Shown: piece by piece, positions 1 through 11,589 of the stretch
Layout: each line of letters opens with the position of its first letter
How positions within the stretch are numbered: the first letter of the stretch is position 1
Source of the DNA: Elysia chlorotica
Taxonomy: Eukaryota; Mollusca; Gastropoda; Plakobranchidae
Reading direction: 5' to 3'
Length of the DNA: 64,000 nucleotides
NCBI GenBank assembly: GCA_003991915.1
Contig: RQTK01000332.1
Coordinates: 258,037 to 322,036, forward strand
Position numbers and translations under genes: made by a program
The notes under the pieces: generated by a model
Told to the model about the DNA's origin: nothing
Seen by the model: the letters and a program-made list of their open reading frames with translations, nothing else
The model's database searches: none

Positions 1-64
<64 letters not shown>
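1..64. repeat. (TAA)n microsatellite
   Basis: A perfect run of TAA triplets opens the window and probably continues to its left. It says nothing about function. Confidence 0.95.
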
Positions 65-99
65 GAGAAAACCAAAAGAAAAGAAAAGTGGTTTTCCTT

Positions 100-1332
100 T
101 TATTTTTGTTTAGATTCTGCTTTTCTACAGAAGCAAGTTTGTATGTGGATGTGGAATTCGAAAACTTCATAAGCGCTACATGTGTTGAAACAGGTTGTTG
201 TTGTTTTTTAACTAAGAGAAATAACTAAACTGCGATGATCAAAGGTGTGTGTCAATGTCAGTGAAATTTACATCTAACAATTATTTAAACTCGTGAAAAA
301 TGAAAATAAAATCTCAACGTTTTTGTTTAATGGCAAGTGAGAATGTGAATGTTATATTCCTCTGAGCCTGAATGAATTGCACAGGAAAATTTGGGACACA
401 GTCTTGCTCCGTGAATAATTATAGAAGATGTTCTTGACTACTTCATATAAAGTATGCTCAAACCTGAAAAGGACAACAAAATCCTCAATACCGTCATATA
501 GCCATAGTCACTCACACAAGAAAACTTCTGCTTTATAATTATAAATCCTATCAATTAAGCAGATTTAGGAAGAAAGTTGAGGCAGAACGTTCGTGTGAAC
601 AAGCGGACTTTAGAGCACGTACAGGTACAACAGGCGTGCCCTATGCTGTTCGGACACTGATTGATAAATACATGTCTACCACAGATAAGACAAAATGAAT
701 GGTACATTGTCTCTATAGACTAAAGTAAGGCATTTGGCAATTAATGTCAGCCACTGCAAATTGTTTGAAACACTTTCAGAAAACACACTGTAGATACACA
801 TGCCTCTTGGAGCAGCGCACCTCAACCATTCCCTATATGAGGAGTCAGGCAAGGGATGCACCCTTCCCCCTGACCACAGAACCAAATAATGAGAGATTTT
901 TTTAAAGTTGAAAATGTGGCATAAACAGGCCAAAAGCAATTAAAACAGCTGAGTGTTTCCGAATGGCTCTAATTAACAGAGACAGATCCTGACATACAGT
1001 GCAAGCACAAAACGTCCCAACGGTCAGACGCCAGAGTCAAACTGCACCCAGGCGGATTACGACCAAGTGGAATGAATTAATCTTTCCCTTTGAGACACAG
1101 ACGGGGCGCGCAGACTTTCTTTCTCCGTAAGTAATTGTGTAGGCCTCGTTCCCTTCCCATGAAAATTGTAGAAAATGGTAACGTTTCCGGATGCAGTAAG
1201 GGCATATTTGGTCAGAACCAGCAGATACAAGAAAATGCCAGTCATGGAAACCTAACTTTGATGTTGAGATGAAAAGCCTCTTGTAGTACTGACCTCTCCT
1301 GAATTGAGTGGGTTGATGAAAAGTTGGTGCTT

Positions 1333-1387
<55 letters not shown>

Positions 1388-1405
1388 CTCCTGTCTAGAT
1401 TGCAA
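100..1405 (-). pseudogene. Split, decayed zinc-finger cassette related to cassette 30
   Basis: Two blocks match cassette 30 and its 3' flank. The block at about 100-430 matches about 4310-4605, covering the 3' UTR and finger 4 (shared words include GCTCCGTGAATA and GTGAATGTTATATTC). The block at about 1080-1400 matches about 4625-4960, covering fingers 3 to 1 and the linker (shared words include TTTCCGGATGCAGTA and GAGTGGGTTG). They are separated by about 650 bp with no such match. Frames are broken and the finger-1 region is deleted. A (GT)n tract sits close to where the acceptor and linker of cassette 30 would align. This is a dead duplicate of cassette 30 interrupted by inserted DNA. Confidence 0.7.
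1338..1385. repeat. (GT)n microsatellite
   Basis: A dinucleotide run lying inside the decayed cassette, next to its former splice acceptor. It creates spurious His/Thr open frames on the minus strand. Confidence 0.95.
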
Positions 1406-1538
1406 GTATATGGTTCAAATTTGAATTTTTTGGCTTTTACTGATATGTAGTGCAAGTATGTGGTTTACTGCATTCATTTTTTTTTATTTCGTTTGTTCTT
1501 AAGCTTGATTAGATATTTTGTATGTGTGTGTGTGTGCG

Positions 1539-1567
<29 letters not shown>
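1539..1567. repeat. (TA)n microsatellite
   Basis: A short alternating TA run directly after a GTGTGTGTG stretch. Confidence 0.9.
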
Positions 1568-1569
<2 letters not shown>

Positions 1570-1571
<2 letters not shown>

Positions 1572-3669
1572 TAAAATTTGACCCATACACATTACACATG
1601 TATTAATTTTAATCACATGTACTGTATATATTTGAACAGTGAGCTGACAAAACAGCAATCTTTGTAGATACAGTTCATGTAATGTAATGGACGATGTTTT
1701 TTTGTTTTTTTTGTTGTTTTGTTTTTTTTTTTTGTTTTTTTTGGGGTTTTTTTTTGGGGGGATGTTTCTTGTTTTTGTTTTTGTTACATATTATTATTGT
1801 GCCCACATAATAACAGTTTAAATAATTACTAGTACAACAGTGTACTTTTTTTTTCATGTCACTCGCCAAGATCGTTTAAGTGTTGATATATACAAGATGT
1901 GTATAAATGTACATATACTAGCTTGTATGTGCATAACTTTTTTTATTCAATATTATCAAAAAATACATTTACAATGTATAAATTGTGTTGTCAGGCTTAC
2001 TTATACTAATGCAATTTTAGTGTCGGTTATGACGAGCGTTAGAATGGTATGGTTACTTTACATGTATGAGTTACTTATCCTTGCACGTTATCAAAAATAC
2101 CATAAACCGAGATGCACATATTGTATGAAAGATACTTAACAAGTATCATTATAAGTGAGTAAAGGCTTGTGAGTTGGTTTGATGAAATTGTTACATCTAG
2201 TTTTGGCTATTATATTGTTAGCCTATCTTGGTGTAAGTATTAAAGAATTTTACAAGAAGAAATAAACCTCTGAAAAAAAATTACTAGGGCCTTAGTTGAA
2301 GTTAGCATTTTAAGCTTATGTAAGCTTTAATTGTCTGTTGTTTTTCGTTGTTTTTTATTTAACTGCTAAACATTTTTAAACGGTTGTTCTAACTAGTCTA
2401 GCATGCCTGAACAAAAAATCCATTATTAAAAAGAACACTGTTGAATAGTATTAAAGTTTATTCTGGAATAAACAGCCAACTGAATCCAGCTTTGAAAACA
2501 TGCAAGCAATAATTATCCATGGAAAAAAATGTTCCAACACAACAATATTTTAATGCAATCAATTTACAACATTTTTACCAATAAAAAAGTAGTGCTGTTA
2601 TTGTACTTAGTAACATTTTTAAAAATCTAGTGGAAAATAACACACAAAAAAACAAGGAAAATGGTACATTGCAATCATTGAAAACAGGCCTGTTTCAAGG
2701 TCATTTAAGAGAAAGCAGTACAATGTAGTAATTCAAAAAAAATATACCGGTGTGTAATATTTGTAATTTTCCTTAAGATTTTGGTTCACAAGCAATGTCT
2801 ATGATGTCAAAAAGTAATTTAAAAACTATTTATTTCAATAAACAAATTTAACATTAATTAATTGCCATAAACAGGATCTCACGAATGGTTGTCGACAAAT
2901 GAAATGTTAAATTATTGTGTTCTGTAAAAGTTTTATAAATGACATATTCAACAAAACTTCAACAAATTTTCAGTATGACATAATGCTGCAATAATATGCT
3001 TGTCATTTGTTTACATTTGAGACAATCACACACAAAACCTGTTACGCCTTTTAGTTTTAATCAGCCGATTTACACCAAGACGGAAAACGCAGATCATATC
3101 ATTAAGCAATAAGGGCTTGGTGTGGAGGATTTAATTATTTTCAGTACCATTATTAAAATTTCCCTATGGGACAATAAAGGATTATCTTATCTTATCTTAT
3201 CTTATGATGAAGAACAATTGAAATACCAACTTGGTGCTCCAATCCCCAAATGGTCTGGGTCTGACCTAGGTCATTATTGCCTCAGCTACACCAATGGATA
3301 AGGCGTAAATTTATATGTAAATTACATGAATTATGTACAGCATAACCGCTTTGATTTAATTACAGTATTAAGATTTTAGATTGCAAATAGTTTTTCAAAC
3401 TCAAAGTTTCTACAAAATACACCAATGCATTTCCTAAATGTTATTTCGACTATGAAAAAAAAAAGTAAATCTGGAAGAAGACATCATTTGCAACACATGA
3501 TTTCAATTTAAAAATTTTCAAAGACAACTACAAGGTTATAAAAACAAAAAATTGGACTCTAAGTCTGAAGAAGATAGCCCACCATTTTTTGTAGGAGAAT
3601 GATTCTTGTACAATGCATGTGAAGCATGGCTGATGTCTCTGAGTCTGTTACGAATACTTGTGCCTCAAT
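1570..3669. other. Non-coding DNA beyond the last cassette
   Basis: AT-rich sequence without a supportable exon. It contains T/G-rich low-complexity DNA at 1699-1780. It also holds candidate AATAAA hexamers on the minus strand, for example at about 2459 and 2828, that could end the transcript using cassette 31. A LINE/SINE-like 3' tail is listed separately. Confidence 0.5.
3158..3206 (+). mobile_element. 3' tail of a non-LTR retroelement fragment
   Basis: The sequence reads CCCTATGGGACAATAAAGG followed by four TTATC units. A short AATAAAG-containing end followed by a pentamer repeat is typical of the 3' end of LINEs and LINE-dependent SINEs in many invertebrates. No coding part is visible upstream. 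Confidence 0.5.
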
Positions 3670-4127
3670 TCAATAAGTTTTGCTTTTCATTTTCAATTGG
3701 TCACAAGTTACAACATGCTGATCTGCTTCTACTCCCTTTGGAAATACACCACTACAGCCTTGGCAAAAGAATAGACCATGTTTATTTGATAAATGATCCC
3801 GTAAATGGTGCTTCATTTTAAACTTAAAGTTGCATATGTCGCAAACAAATTTGCGGCTGCCATGGCTGGCCATATGCCAATTTAGTTTGGATTTGGTTGG
3901 CATACCTTTCCCACACACAGGACAGATAAAACCCAGCAGATATGGGTGTACCTGTGATATATGCTTGTGGTACATACGTGATGATACCATTTGCATGCCA
4001 CACTCAGGGCATGTCAGATATGACAGATGCTCTGTGGCCCCTCTTTCTCCCAATGCTCCACTGGTTCTCTGCTGTGTAATATTCCTATCATTTGAAAGTG
4101 TCTGCTCCCGGTAGGACAGAATTGATT
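3670..4127 (-). CDS. Cassette 31: alternative terminal exon, four zinc fingers
   Basis: This is the last intact cassette in transcription order. The acceptor TTTTATCTTCCAG leaves two bases (AA) and then 151 codons. Fingers are at residues 39-60 (CPEC), 68-88 (CPVC), 95-116 (CDIC) and 121-141 (CQGC, ending H-x3-C), with a basic tail to 151. Finger 3 has the helix KMKHHLRDH, shared in type with cassettes 30, 29, 27 and 25. Joined to the constant exon, the junction codon becomes CAA (Gln). An open frame runs 73 bases further upstream but has no acceptor of the right phase. It is predicted to be the DNA-binding end of one isoform. No target can be read from the sequence. Confidence 0.86.
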
Positions 4128-4505
4128 CTGGAAGATAAAATGAAGTCGAATTTACCCAGCTGCCATACATGAACTTGTGCATGTTTATTTTATTTATCAC
4201 CTGATGCTTGTATAGATTTATTACTGTGGATTTCCAAGGGTAGGGAAATGTAGCATACAGAAAATGAGTGTGTTTTTTTAATGAGAATTTCGTCTTTCTG
4301 TTTCAAGTTCTGTTTTTTTTTCTACAGAAGAGAATTTCTCTCTGCACATGAAAACTTTATAAACACAACAGGCATTTTTATTATTTTCATAAATTTTTTT
4401 ACAAAATTGTTGTGAAGAAATGAAAGAGTTTCAAACATAAACAAACTATGTTAAATGTCTTCTCTCCGTACAAAATAAATGAAAATAAAATCCAAACATG
4501 TTTGC

Positions 4506-4951
4506 CTAATAGCAGGTAAGAATGTGAGTGTTATATTCTTCTGAAAGCACTGCACAAGAACACTTAGGACACAGCCTAGCTCCGTGAATATTGAGGACAT
4601 GTCCCTTCAAGTGATGCTTGAACTTGAACCTTGAGTCACAAAAGGGACACACAAACTTCCTTTCTCCGTGAGTGATTTCATGTAGTTCTAGGCCTCGCTT
4701 TGTGTGCATTCCCTTCCCACAAATGTTGCAGACAAAAGGTAAAGTTTCCGGATGCAGTACTGATATGTGGCGTTGTAAGGCGTGGCGAGACTCGAGCACT
4801 TCATTGCAGTAAGGGCACAACATTTGGTCGGAGCCATCAGATATAGGGGGACTGCCAGTCCATGGAAACTGAGCTTTCAAGTGTTGAGATGAAAAGCTTT
4901 TGTGCTGACCTCTTCTGAACTGAGTGGGTTGCTGAAAAGCCAGTGCTCTCC
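4506..4951 (-). CDS. Cassette 30: alternative terminal exon, four zinc fingers
   Basis: The acceptor is less regular than most (TTTTTCGTCCCCCACAAAACAG), but the remaining two bases (GG) and 147 codons keep the required phase. Fingers are at 45-66 (CPYC), 74-94 (CNIC), 101-122 (CPFC) and 127-146, where the last is CPKC with a 20-residue span ending in Cys. Finger 3 carries KFKHHLKGH. The frame is open upstream to 5015, but a start there would skip the junction. The first AATAAA (4377-4382) lies 124 bases after the stop. A broken copy lies at about 100-1400. Confidence 0.84.
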
Positions 4952-5704
4952 CTGTTTTGTGGGGGACGAAAAAGGGAGTGTTGGCATTTAGCATTCGTCG
5001 CCGTTGCAAGGCCACAGAGGAACAATTTCTGTAATGGTGGATATTATATGTACCGGTATATAAAGCCCAGTCCGTGGTGCAAATGGGAATTGTTTAAGAT
5101 TCATGAGGATGAATTTAAATATTTGATGTCACTTTTGAACTTTAACTGATGGTGATACATGCAATAGTAATAAATTGATGTGTTTTTTTTTAATTTTCTG
5201 AATTTGTTTGGTTAGAGATATATAATCTTCTTCAACTACAAAAAAGATCCTTGCAATGAAAAGGCATCACTGGAATTTTGGCTTACTTTATAAAAATGTA
5301 TCCACAAACTACTTTTTTAATAAATAAATTTGATTGGATCTGATTGATATTTTATTAATCTATACAATCTACTATAATTTTTTTTAATCATTTTTAACTT
5401 TGAAAATAGTACAATCCACAGATGAAAAAGTTAAAGAACTGTGCACTTAAGGCAAGTTATTAATCCATATATCCCTACTGCAATGAAAAAATAAACATGG
5501 TGTTATACACATTTTCTTTGGTGGAAAAATGTTTTATACATACAAAATATGGTTTTGAACAAAGAGTGTATGTACCATCAATAACAGATCAAGGCAAAAA
5601 CATTTTTGAGGAAGGCCTACCAGCCTTAGTCTCCAATCTAAAAAACGTACTAGGATTTCACAAAATTCACATACCAGGACTCATAACATCATCTCAATTC
5701 CAAA
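4952..5704 (-). other. Intron/3' UTR between cassettes 29 and 30
   Basis: AT-rich sequence with no finger-like frame. A minus-strand AATAAA at 5351-5356 lies 349 bases after the stop of cassette 29 and is a candidate end for that isoform. Confidence 0.5.
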
Positions 5705-6165
5705 TTAAATACATGAGGCCAAATGAGCATTAAAATCTGTCTGGTTATCAAACACAGCCTGACATTTGTTGCATTGGGAAAGTTTGTGAACCATGTCCAG
5801 GTGCCGTTTCAGGTGGTGTTTTAGCTTGAAGGTGGCTGGGCATGAGGGGCAAACAAAGGTGCGCCCACTGTGAGCTTGCATGTGCAGCTTGTAGCCTGTT
5901 TTGGTTTGGAAACCTTTATTGCATATGAGACAGCTGAAGGGTAGCAGATCAGGGTGGGCTGACGACATGTGGAGTGTGTGCAAAGCAGGGCGTGCAAACA
6001 CCATAGGGCAGAAATTGCACTTGATCGAGTCACTATCCGAGAAATAAGTTGAGCTAACACCTGCAATGTGTTCCGTTTGTTGATTTGAGTAAGAATGTCC
6101 AGAGTCTCGCCAATAAGGTCTTGACGGAGAAAAGTCAAATTCCTTGAATCTTGGAGACACCATCT
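5705..6165 (-). CDS. Cassette 29: alternative terminal exon, four zinc fingers
   Basis: The acceptor CTTTGTGTTTCAG is followed by AG and then 152 codons, of which the first happens to be ATG. That ATG is not needed as a start. Fingers are at 49-70 (CNFC), 78-98 (CLIC), 105-126 (CPSC) and 131-151 (CNKC...H-x3-C). Finger 3 has KLKHHLKRH. The linker (1-48) is Ser/Asp/Tyr-rich. The junction codon would be CAG (Gln). Confidence 0.87.
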
Positions 6166-6597
6166 CTGAAACACAAAGAAAAAAAGAAGTTGTTCCTGCT
6201 AATTTTGTCTTTCCTTATTTCTTCAGTTCAAGATCCTTTCATACCCAGATTCCTTGCTGGTTGAAGGTGCAATACAATCAGGCAACAAGGCACATATCTT
6301 GTGATCATTTGGTTTTGAAAGTACATGTAGTTTGCATCTCAATATCTGAAGCCAACAAATTTACAAACTTACCAAATTAAAAATTCCATACAGTATAAGT
6401 TGTACATGTACAAATTAAAATACATGTAAGTATATTTTTACACAATGCACTCTGTATCTAAGCTATGATAACTAACACTCTGATCTATTTCTATAGCTTT
6501 TTGCTAACAATGCCAGATAAAGTTTGTACTGACTGAAAACCTGTGGCTATAGTGAAACAAAAATAAAAACCTGTTAACTGTCGATGTAATGCTTGCT
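6166..6597 (-). other. Intron between cassettes 28 and 29
   Basis: 432 bases, AT-rich, no coding signal. It ends with the pyrimidine-rich acceptor of cassette 29. Confidence 0.5.
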
Positions 6598-7079
6598 TCA
6601 CTTTGATGCACGTGCAGAAGGGCAATGGAGCACATGCTGATTGTAGTCACTTCCAAGACTAAACAGCTTAAGACAGTATATGCACTGAACCATTTTATGT
6701 ATTTTATTCAGATGTGCTTTGAGATGAGCTTTTTGGAAAAACTTTGAGTCACAGATGGAGCACATAAATTTTCTGCCTTCATGACTTTTCATATGAATGG
6801 TAAATCCATTGTATGTGAGAAAACCATTTCCACAAATATGGCAAGCGAATGGTTTATTAGAGCCTCCTGGTATTGCACTGGGAGACTGCCATGGTGGAAC
6901 CGTACTGCTGGAAGCCAAGGGCGTGGAATCAGAGTACTGTTGGCTAAGAGAGGAATGCCCAGCCGGGTGAAGTTGCAGGTTCTGATTTGAGAGGTTCCTG
7001 GATGATATTGTTTGGCTTGCGGATGCAGATAAAGGCAGCATTTCCTTTTCTCCAATAGAACTTCTGGGTTTGAACAGTC
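6598..7079 (-). CDS. Cassette 28: alternative terminal exon, three zinc fingers
   Basis: The acceptor CTGGTATTGTTTCAG is followed by GA and 159 codons. The first finger of the standard module is absent, and residues 1-78 are a Ser/Pro/Gln-rich linker. Fingers are at 79-99 (CHIC), 106-127 (CSIC, helix QKAHLKAH) and 132-152 (CIYC...H-x3-C). Fingers 3-4 are closest to those of cassettes 26 and 24 (shared GSDYNQHVLHC-like ending). The exon starts 38 bases upstream of the first ATG, and the stretch before that ATG is open. Confidence 0.84.
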
Positions 7080-7243
7080 CTGAAACAATACCAGAGTTTT
7101 CAATTTACCCTGAGTTTCTGCATTTAAAAGTCAGCAGTATAATTTGAAATGTTCAATTGATACAAGTATAGTACAAAACATATGTACATTTTTAGACGTA
7201 GCTAGCTTTATATTGCCTTAAATTTATACATAGAATTATGGTC

Positions 7244-7671
7244 TCAATGGCTTTGACAATGCTCAACATGCTGGTTCAGCTGATCAGAGTTATTAAATAC
7301 ACCTAAACAGCTTGAACACTGGCGCAGCCCATGAACTGTTGTGGTGTGTCGCGTCAGGTGATGTTTCAAAGTGAATCGGTGATTACAAATGGTACATGCA
7401 TATCTTTTTCCTTCGTGTCCTTTCATATGAAATGCAAGACTCTGTCGACTGAAACAGCCTTTTCCACAAATTTCACAGTGAAATGGAAGCATATTTCCAT
7501 GGCCCTCTGAGAGATGCTTTCTTAACAAGTGTTGGTGTACAAACATTTCTGGGCAGAACATGCAACAATACGATTCTGGATAATCCGAAAACGTTTCATA
7601 TGGGTAGCTTTGCTTCTTTCCTCTGGCACTGAGAGCACCACTGGAAACTTGAGAAGCAACTGCTCTATTAT
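7244..7671 (-). CDS. Cassette 27: alternative terminal exon, four zinc fingers
   Basis: The acceptor CTTTCTGTTCCAG is followed by AT and 141 codons. Fingers are at 36-57 (CMFC), 65-85 (CEIC), 92-113 (CTIC, helix TLKHHLTRH) and 118-138 (CSSC...H-x3-C). It is clearly paralogous to cassette 25: the same acceptor word, the same linker opening (DN.....SQ.. SGALS.R..KQS) and most finger residues. Finger 2 reads SRQSLAFH where most cassettes have a Gly-Leu pair. Confidence 0.87.
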
Positions 7672-9819
7672 CTGGAACAGAAAGGATCATAGGAAATAAA
7701 AAACTGCAAGGTCGAAATAAACAAATTGGAATGAAGTAAACAAATCTAAAAAATTGTATATTATTTCTTCATCCTCACTCACCAAAATCGTTATTTAGAC
7801 TATATAAATGCATACATGTTTCAAGTTCTAAAATACGAGAAGAAAATACAAAGCAATGAATTCCACAGAAAATTAATACATGTATTTTAAAATCAAACCC
7901 CGTACTTAACATTTTTTTAGAAAGTTTGTACAATAATGGTATTTGGGGTCAATTTTAGTGTAGAAACTAAAATTATTTTTGCAGCTTTTTTTTCTTTTAC
8001 ACCAATTCACTATCATCCAATTCATGAACTTAGGTGTCTAAAAATGCATAGTTTTTATTCTATATCCTCATAGTCATAAAGTTGCTTTTAACAATTATAG
8101 CCTACATGTAATGAAAAAGTGCTTCAAGTGAACAATAATAAAAGATGACAGCTTTTAAAACCAAATACAGGTAGTTTGACCAAAATGCTGTAACAAGTGC
8201 AATCATGTACAATGTATCTTGAAGGTAAATAAAACGATATTTGGGCTGAATAGCCCGACAGATTAAATTTCAATGTTTATTTTCCTTCTTTTTTTTTTAA
8301 TAAATGATTTGCTATTTTTTTGCTGGCTATGTAGCATGCAACTATGCACATTTTCTATTTATTTTGAAGATTTTAAAAAGAGAAACATTAAATAGGGTAT
8401 TTTTTACTTTGTTAAAGCTCATTTTGGGCCCAAGCTAAATTTTAGCATTATAGTACTTAATAGGAAAAGTATGTCTGATGGAATAAATTTTCGAATCTTC
8501 CTTTATTTTTTGTTTTTGTTTTGTTTGTAACTGTAAGGTGTGTTTTTCGGGGTTTTTTTTGTTTTTGCAATGGTGATGAGGTTTGTTGTTGCTCTTTATT
8601 CTTAACGTTGGTTTCGGTTATATAAATAGAAGACCAACTCAAGTACTATCAATATCAGAAGAAATGTTCGATGGTAGGGGATATATATTTTTGTAAATTT
8701 ATGGAGATTTCAAATCTGCGTTGAAAAAAAAGTTATAACTTATACAGTAGTTTTCTTCATTTTGGGATTTTTAAGTACATTTTTTGCTAGATCATAACAA
8801 GCACAATTTTGTCCTCTATCGGGACTGTTGTTTCTCATTTTCTTTAAATCAAAATGATATTTTATTAGTATTCTGATGCATAGTATCCACAAAAGGATGC
8901 AATATGTTTGGTATGATTATCAAAAGAATTTTCAATTATAAAATAATTATATATGAGAAGATGAAATCATTACGAGTAGTTGAACTTTTTCACCCATAGT
9001 TGTAACATGCAATTTCCCTTAGTTATATTGTTACCTTTATGTCTTTTGTCAAAAAAAGGTGTGGTTCAATTTGATCAGGGAATAATTACTTTTCATTGAA
9101 GTTTGTTTAATTTTTTTTAAACATTGTGTCTCTTTTTAATAATCATCCTTCCACTCTGCAATGAAGTTAGAGTAATATCTTGAATAACAAGACAAGTGCA
9201 ATACATCCAACCATTTTCATAAAATTTATTGAGAATACAATTGGCATAACATTAAATATGGCATAAATAAATTTGTATGATTGGTTTTAAAACATTTCCT
9301 GCTTAATTAGTTCATAAGGAATAGTAAAACTCGCTATGATGAACTAAATATCCAATTATGTATTGAATTGGATTTGAAACTGAAAGTATCATGCAAATCT
9401 TAGAATAAACTTATTACAATTGTATGGTTTGTCTACAACTGTTGAGGCCTTACATAGTTTAAATAAAGGCAAGACAAACAATTTTCTTAAGAATTATAGT
9501 AATTGTCAAACATGACAAAGACTTATAGAAATGGGAATTAATACAGATTACAAAAACTGAGAGTCAGAAAATTTTCCACTTTTAGGTTAATGATAGAAGT
9601 AACACTTTGAACTTTTGCTGAATGAAAGTAAGCCTGAAAATCACTGAGTAATAGGGGTTTTTTTGTTAATGATAGAAGTAACACTTTGCACTTTTGCTGA
9701 GTGAAAGTAAGCCTGAAAATCACTTAGTAATAGTGTTTTTTTTTGTTTACCTAATCGGAACCTGTGAAACTTATCTTTAAATCCTATTTTTAATCATGCT
9801 CAATCAATTTTCAGTGCAG
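7672..9819 (-). other. 2.1-kb intron between cassettes 26 and 27
   Basis: AT-rich, with T-rich runs. No finger-like frame was found on either strand. It contains the 79-bp tandem repeat listed next. Confidence 0.5.
9586..9740. repeat. Two-copy 79-bp tandem repeat
   Basis: GTTAATGATAGAAGTAACAC starts at 9586 and again at 9665. The two units (9586-9664 and 9665 to about 9740) differ at only a few bases, so this is a recent duplication inside the intron before cassette 26. Confidence 0.9.
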
Positions 9820-10256
9820 TTAAAAGCAATGTAAAACATGTTGATTAAACTCTGCCCCAATTCTTAGCAGCTGGCCACATTTATTGCATTCAGCAACCTT
9901 GTGCACGCGATTTAAATGTGTCTTCAAATGAGACTTTTGGTTAAATCTAGAATCACAAATAGTGCAGGAAAATTTGCGACCTTCATGGGCCAGTTTGTGG
10001 TGGTTGAGGCCAGATTGGCTTAAAAAGCCTTTGTTGCACAGTGAGCATCGAAATGGCATGTCTAGATGTTGCCCGTGATAATGTGTTGTATGGTGTTTCA
10101 GCGCATTGCGGCTCACAGATGCATTACAAATTGGGCATTGTACATGATCATCGGAGCTTGTTGTCAAGCTATCCATGCTTGCAAGGACTGCGTTTTGTGA
10201 GGCAAATGTAACTGGTGGTGATGATGACCATCTCTGAAGCTGCGTCGACTGTGGGC
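9820..10256 (-). CDS. Cassette 26: alternative terminal exon, four zinc fingers
   Basis: The acceptor TTTCCATTGCAG is followed by GC and 144 codons. The first ATG is 27 codons inside, so an ATG-based prediction would truncate it. Fingers are at 40-60 (CPIC), 70-90 (CSLC, SQSGLNHH), 97-118 (CTIC, NQKSHLKTH) and 123-143 (CNKC...H-x3-C). The finger 1-2 linker is two residues longer than usual (GQHLDMPFR). Paralogous to cassette 24, with near-identical finger DNA. Confidence 0.88.
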
Positions 10257-10369
10257 CTGCAATGGAAATAATTGTCTGAAAGTTGTTGCTTTCAAGAAAC
10301 TGATTGGGTGCTTAGCTACGCGGAAGAACTTTTTTTTTTTTTAAAGATATTGAACTTTGAGTCTGTGTG

Positions 10370-10395
10370 TGTGTGTGTGTGTCTGTCTGTTGATC
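10370..10395. repeat. Short (GT)n/(CTGT)n microsatellite
   Basis: A run of GTGTGTGT followed by CTGTCTGT in the intron before cassette 26. Confidence 0.8.
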
Positions 10396-10534
10396 ATCAA
10401 TCACTAGGTCTGCATATTAATTTATTAGATCTAACTAGAAAAGGCTGGGCATAAAAAATCTCTACTGTTTGCTCAAATTTTAGTTGAGGCATATGATAAT
10501 CAGTTAATGCAGGTATTGCCATTTGTCAAAGCAG

Positions 10535-10625
10535 ACAGCTTTGGCAATGCTCATGCTCCTTACGTTGATGGTAATACTTGAATATTGCTAGGCAACTTGA
10601 GCACTGCAGAATCTATAAACTGTTG
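10535..10625 (-). pseudogene. Partial copy of the 3' end of cassette 25
   Basis: The sequence AGCTTTGGCAATGCTCA...TTGAGCACTGCAGAATCTATAAACTG repeats 10629-10715 about 91 bases away, covering finger 4 and the stop codon of cassette 25. The frame is damaged by small indels. It therefore lies in the 3' UTR of cassette 25 as a tandem partial duplication. Confidence 0.7.
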
Positions 10626-11056
10626 CTAGCTTTGGCAATGCTCAGCATGCTCCTTAAGTTGGTGGGAGTACTTGAATACTGATAGGCAATTTGAGCACTG
10701 CTGAAGTCTATGGACTGTTGATATGTGCCGTGTTAAGTTATGCTTCAGAGTGAATCTGTTATCACAAACAGCACAATGATATTTCTTCCCTTCATGGCCT
10801 TTCGTATGAAATGCAAGGCTTTGCCTACTGAAGAAGCCTTTACCACAAATATTACAGGGGAATGGGAGCATCTGTCCATGGCATTGTGAAAGATGCTTTT
10901 TTAGCCAATGTTGCCGGTCAAACGTTTCCATGCAGTACATGCAATGATGTGTTTCACTTTCAGGCCCATTTGCGAAGGTTTCATTTGGGTGGCTTTGCTT
11001 CCTTTCTCTGGTGCTGAGAGCACCACTGAAAGCTTGAGAAGTAACTGTTTCATTAT
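10626..11056 (-). CDS. Cassette 25: alternative terminal exon, four zinc fingers
   Basis: The acceptor CGTTTCTGTTCCAG is followed by AT and 142 codons. Fingers are at 38-59 (CMYC), 67-87 (CNIC), 94-115 (CAVC, TLKHNLTRH) and 120-140 (CSNC...H-x3-C). It is the sister of cassette 27. Finger 1 ends LSQCH, so an extra Cys precedes the last His. The stop codon is followed by a decayed repeat of its own finger 4. Confidence 0.87.
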
Positions 11057-11589
11057 CTGGAACAGAAACGATCAATGGGTGCAAGTAAATTTTTAATTTC
11101 AAAGTTTCAGTTACAATTAAAACTTGAAAACTTTGTACAATAGATTACAGATCTCAGCATAGATGCTAGATAAGCAATTTTTTATACACACACAGTAATC
11201 AAAGAATATGTAACAATGTTAATAAGTTAATTGAACTTCGGTTAATACAAAAAGCAACTTTACATATATCAAAATACATTCATTCAAAAAAAAGTTTGCA
11301 TTCACATAGTACTAAATGTATCTTTCACACATCAGAACATCACTGCTTAAGTTTAGTCTTCATTTATCATGTAATAGTCTTTCATTTTTAAACGAAAGTT
11401 ATAAGACCTCTTCTTTCTCTATAACATGTGTGATTAACAGGCAAAAATAAGCCACAGTGTTTTATCAAATTGTCATCCTATCCAAACGTATCATTCACAT
11501 GATTACTTCCTCTTCTGTATCTTCCCTTCTAGGTTATAATAATTTGCCACTTTCAAAGATTATTTTGGCCTATTATCCTGTATTTCCGA
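11057..11589 (-). other. Intron between cassettes 24 and 25
   Basis: 533 bases, AT-rich, no coding signal seen. Confidence 0.5.

Noticed and set aside
676-939. 87-codon minus-strand ORF
   Set aside because: It lies in the sequence that splits the decayed cassette, with no finger pattern, splice context or domain.
3830-4114. Plus-strand ORFs overlapping the cassettes (also at 6781, 11730, 14292, 26988, 27896, 34609, 36260)
   Set aside because: They are antisense shadows of finger-coding DNA, with no independent support.
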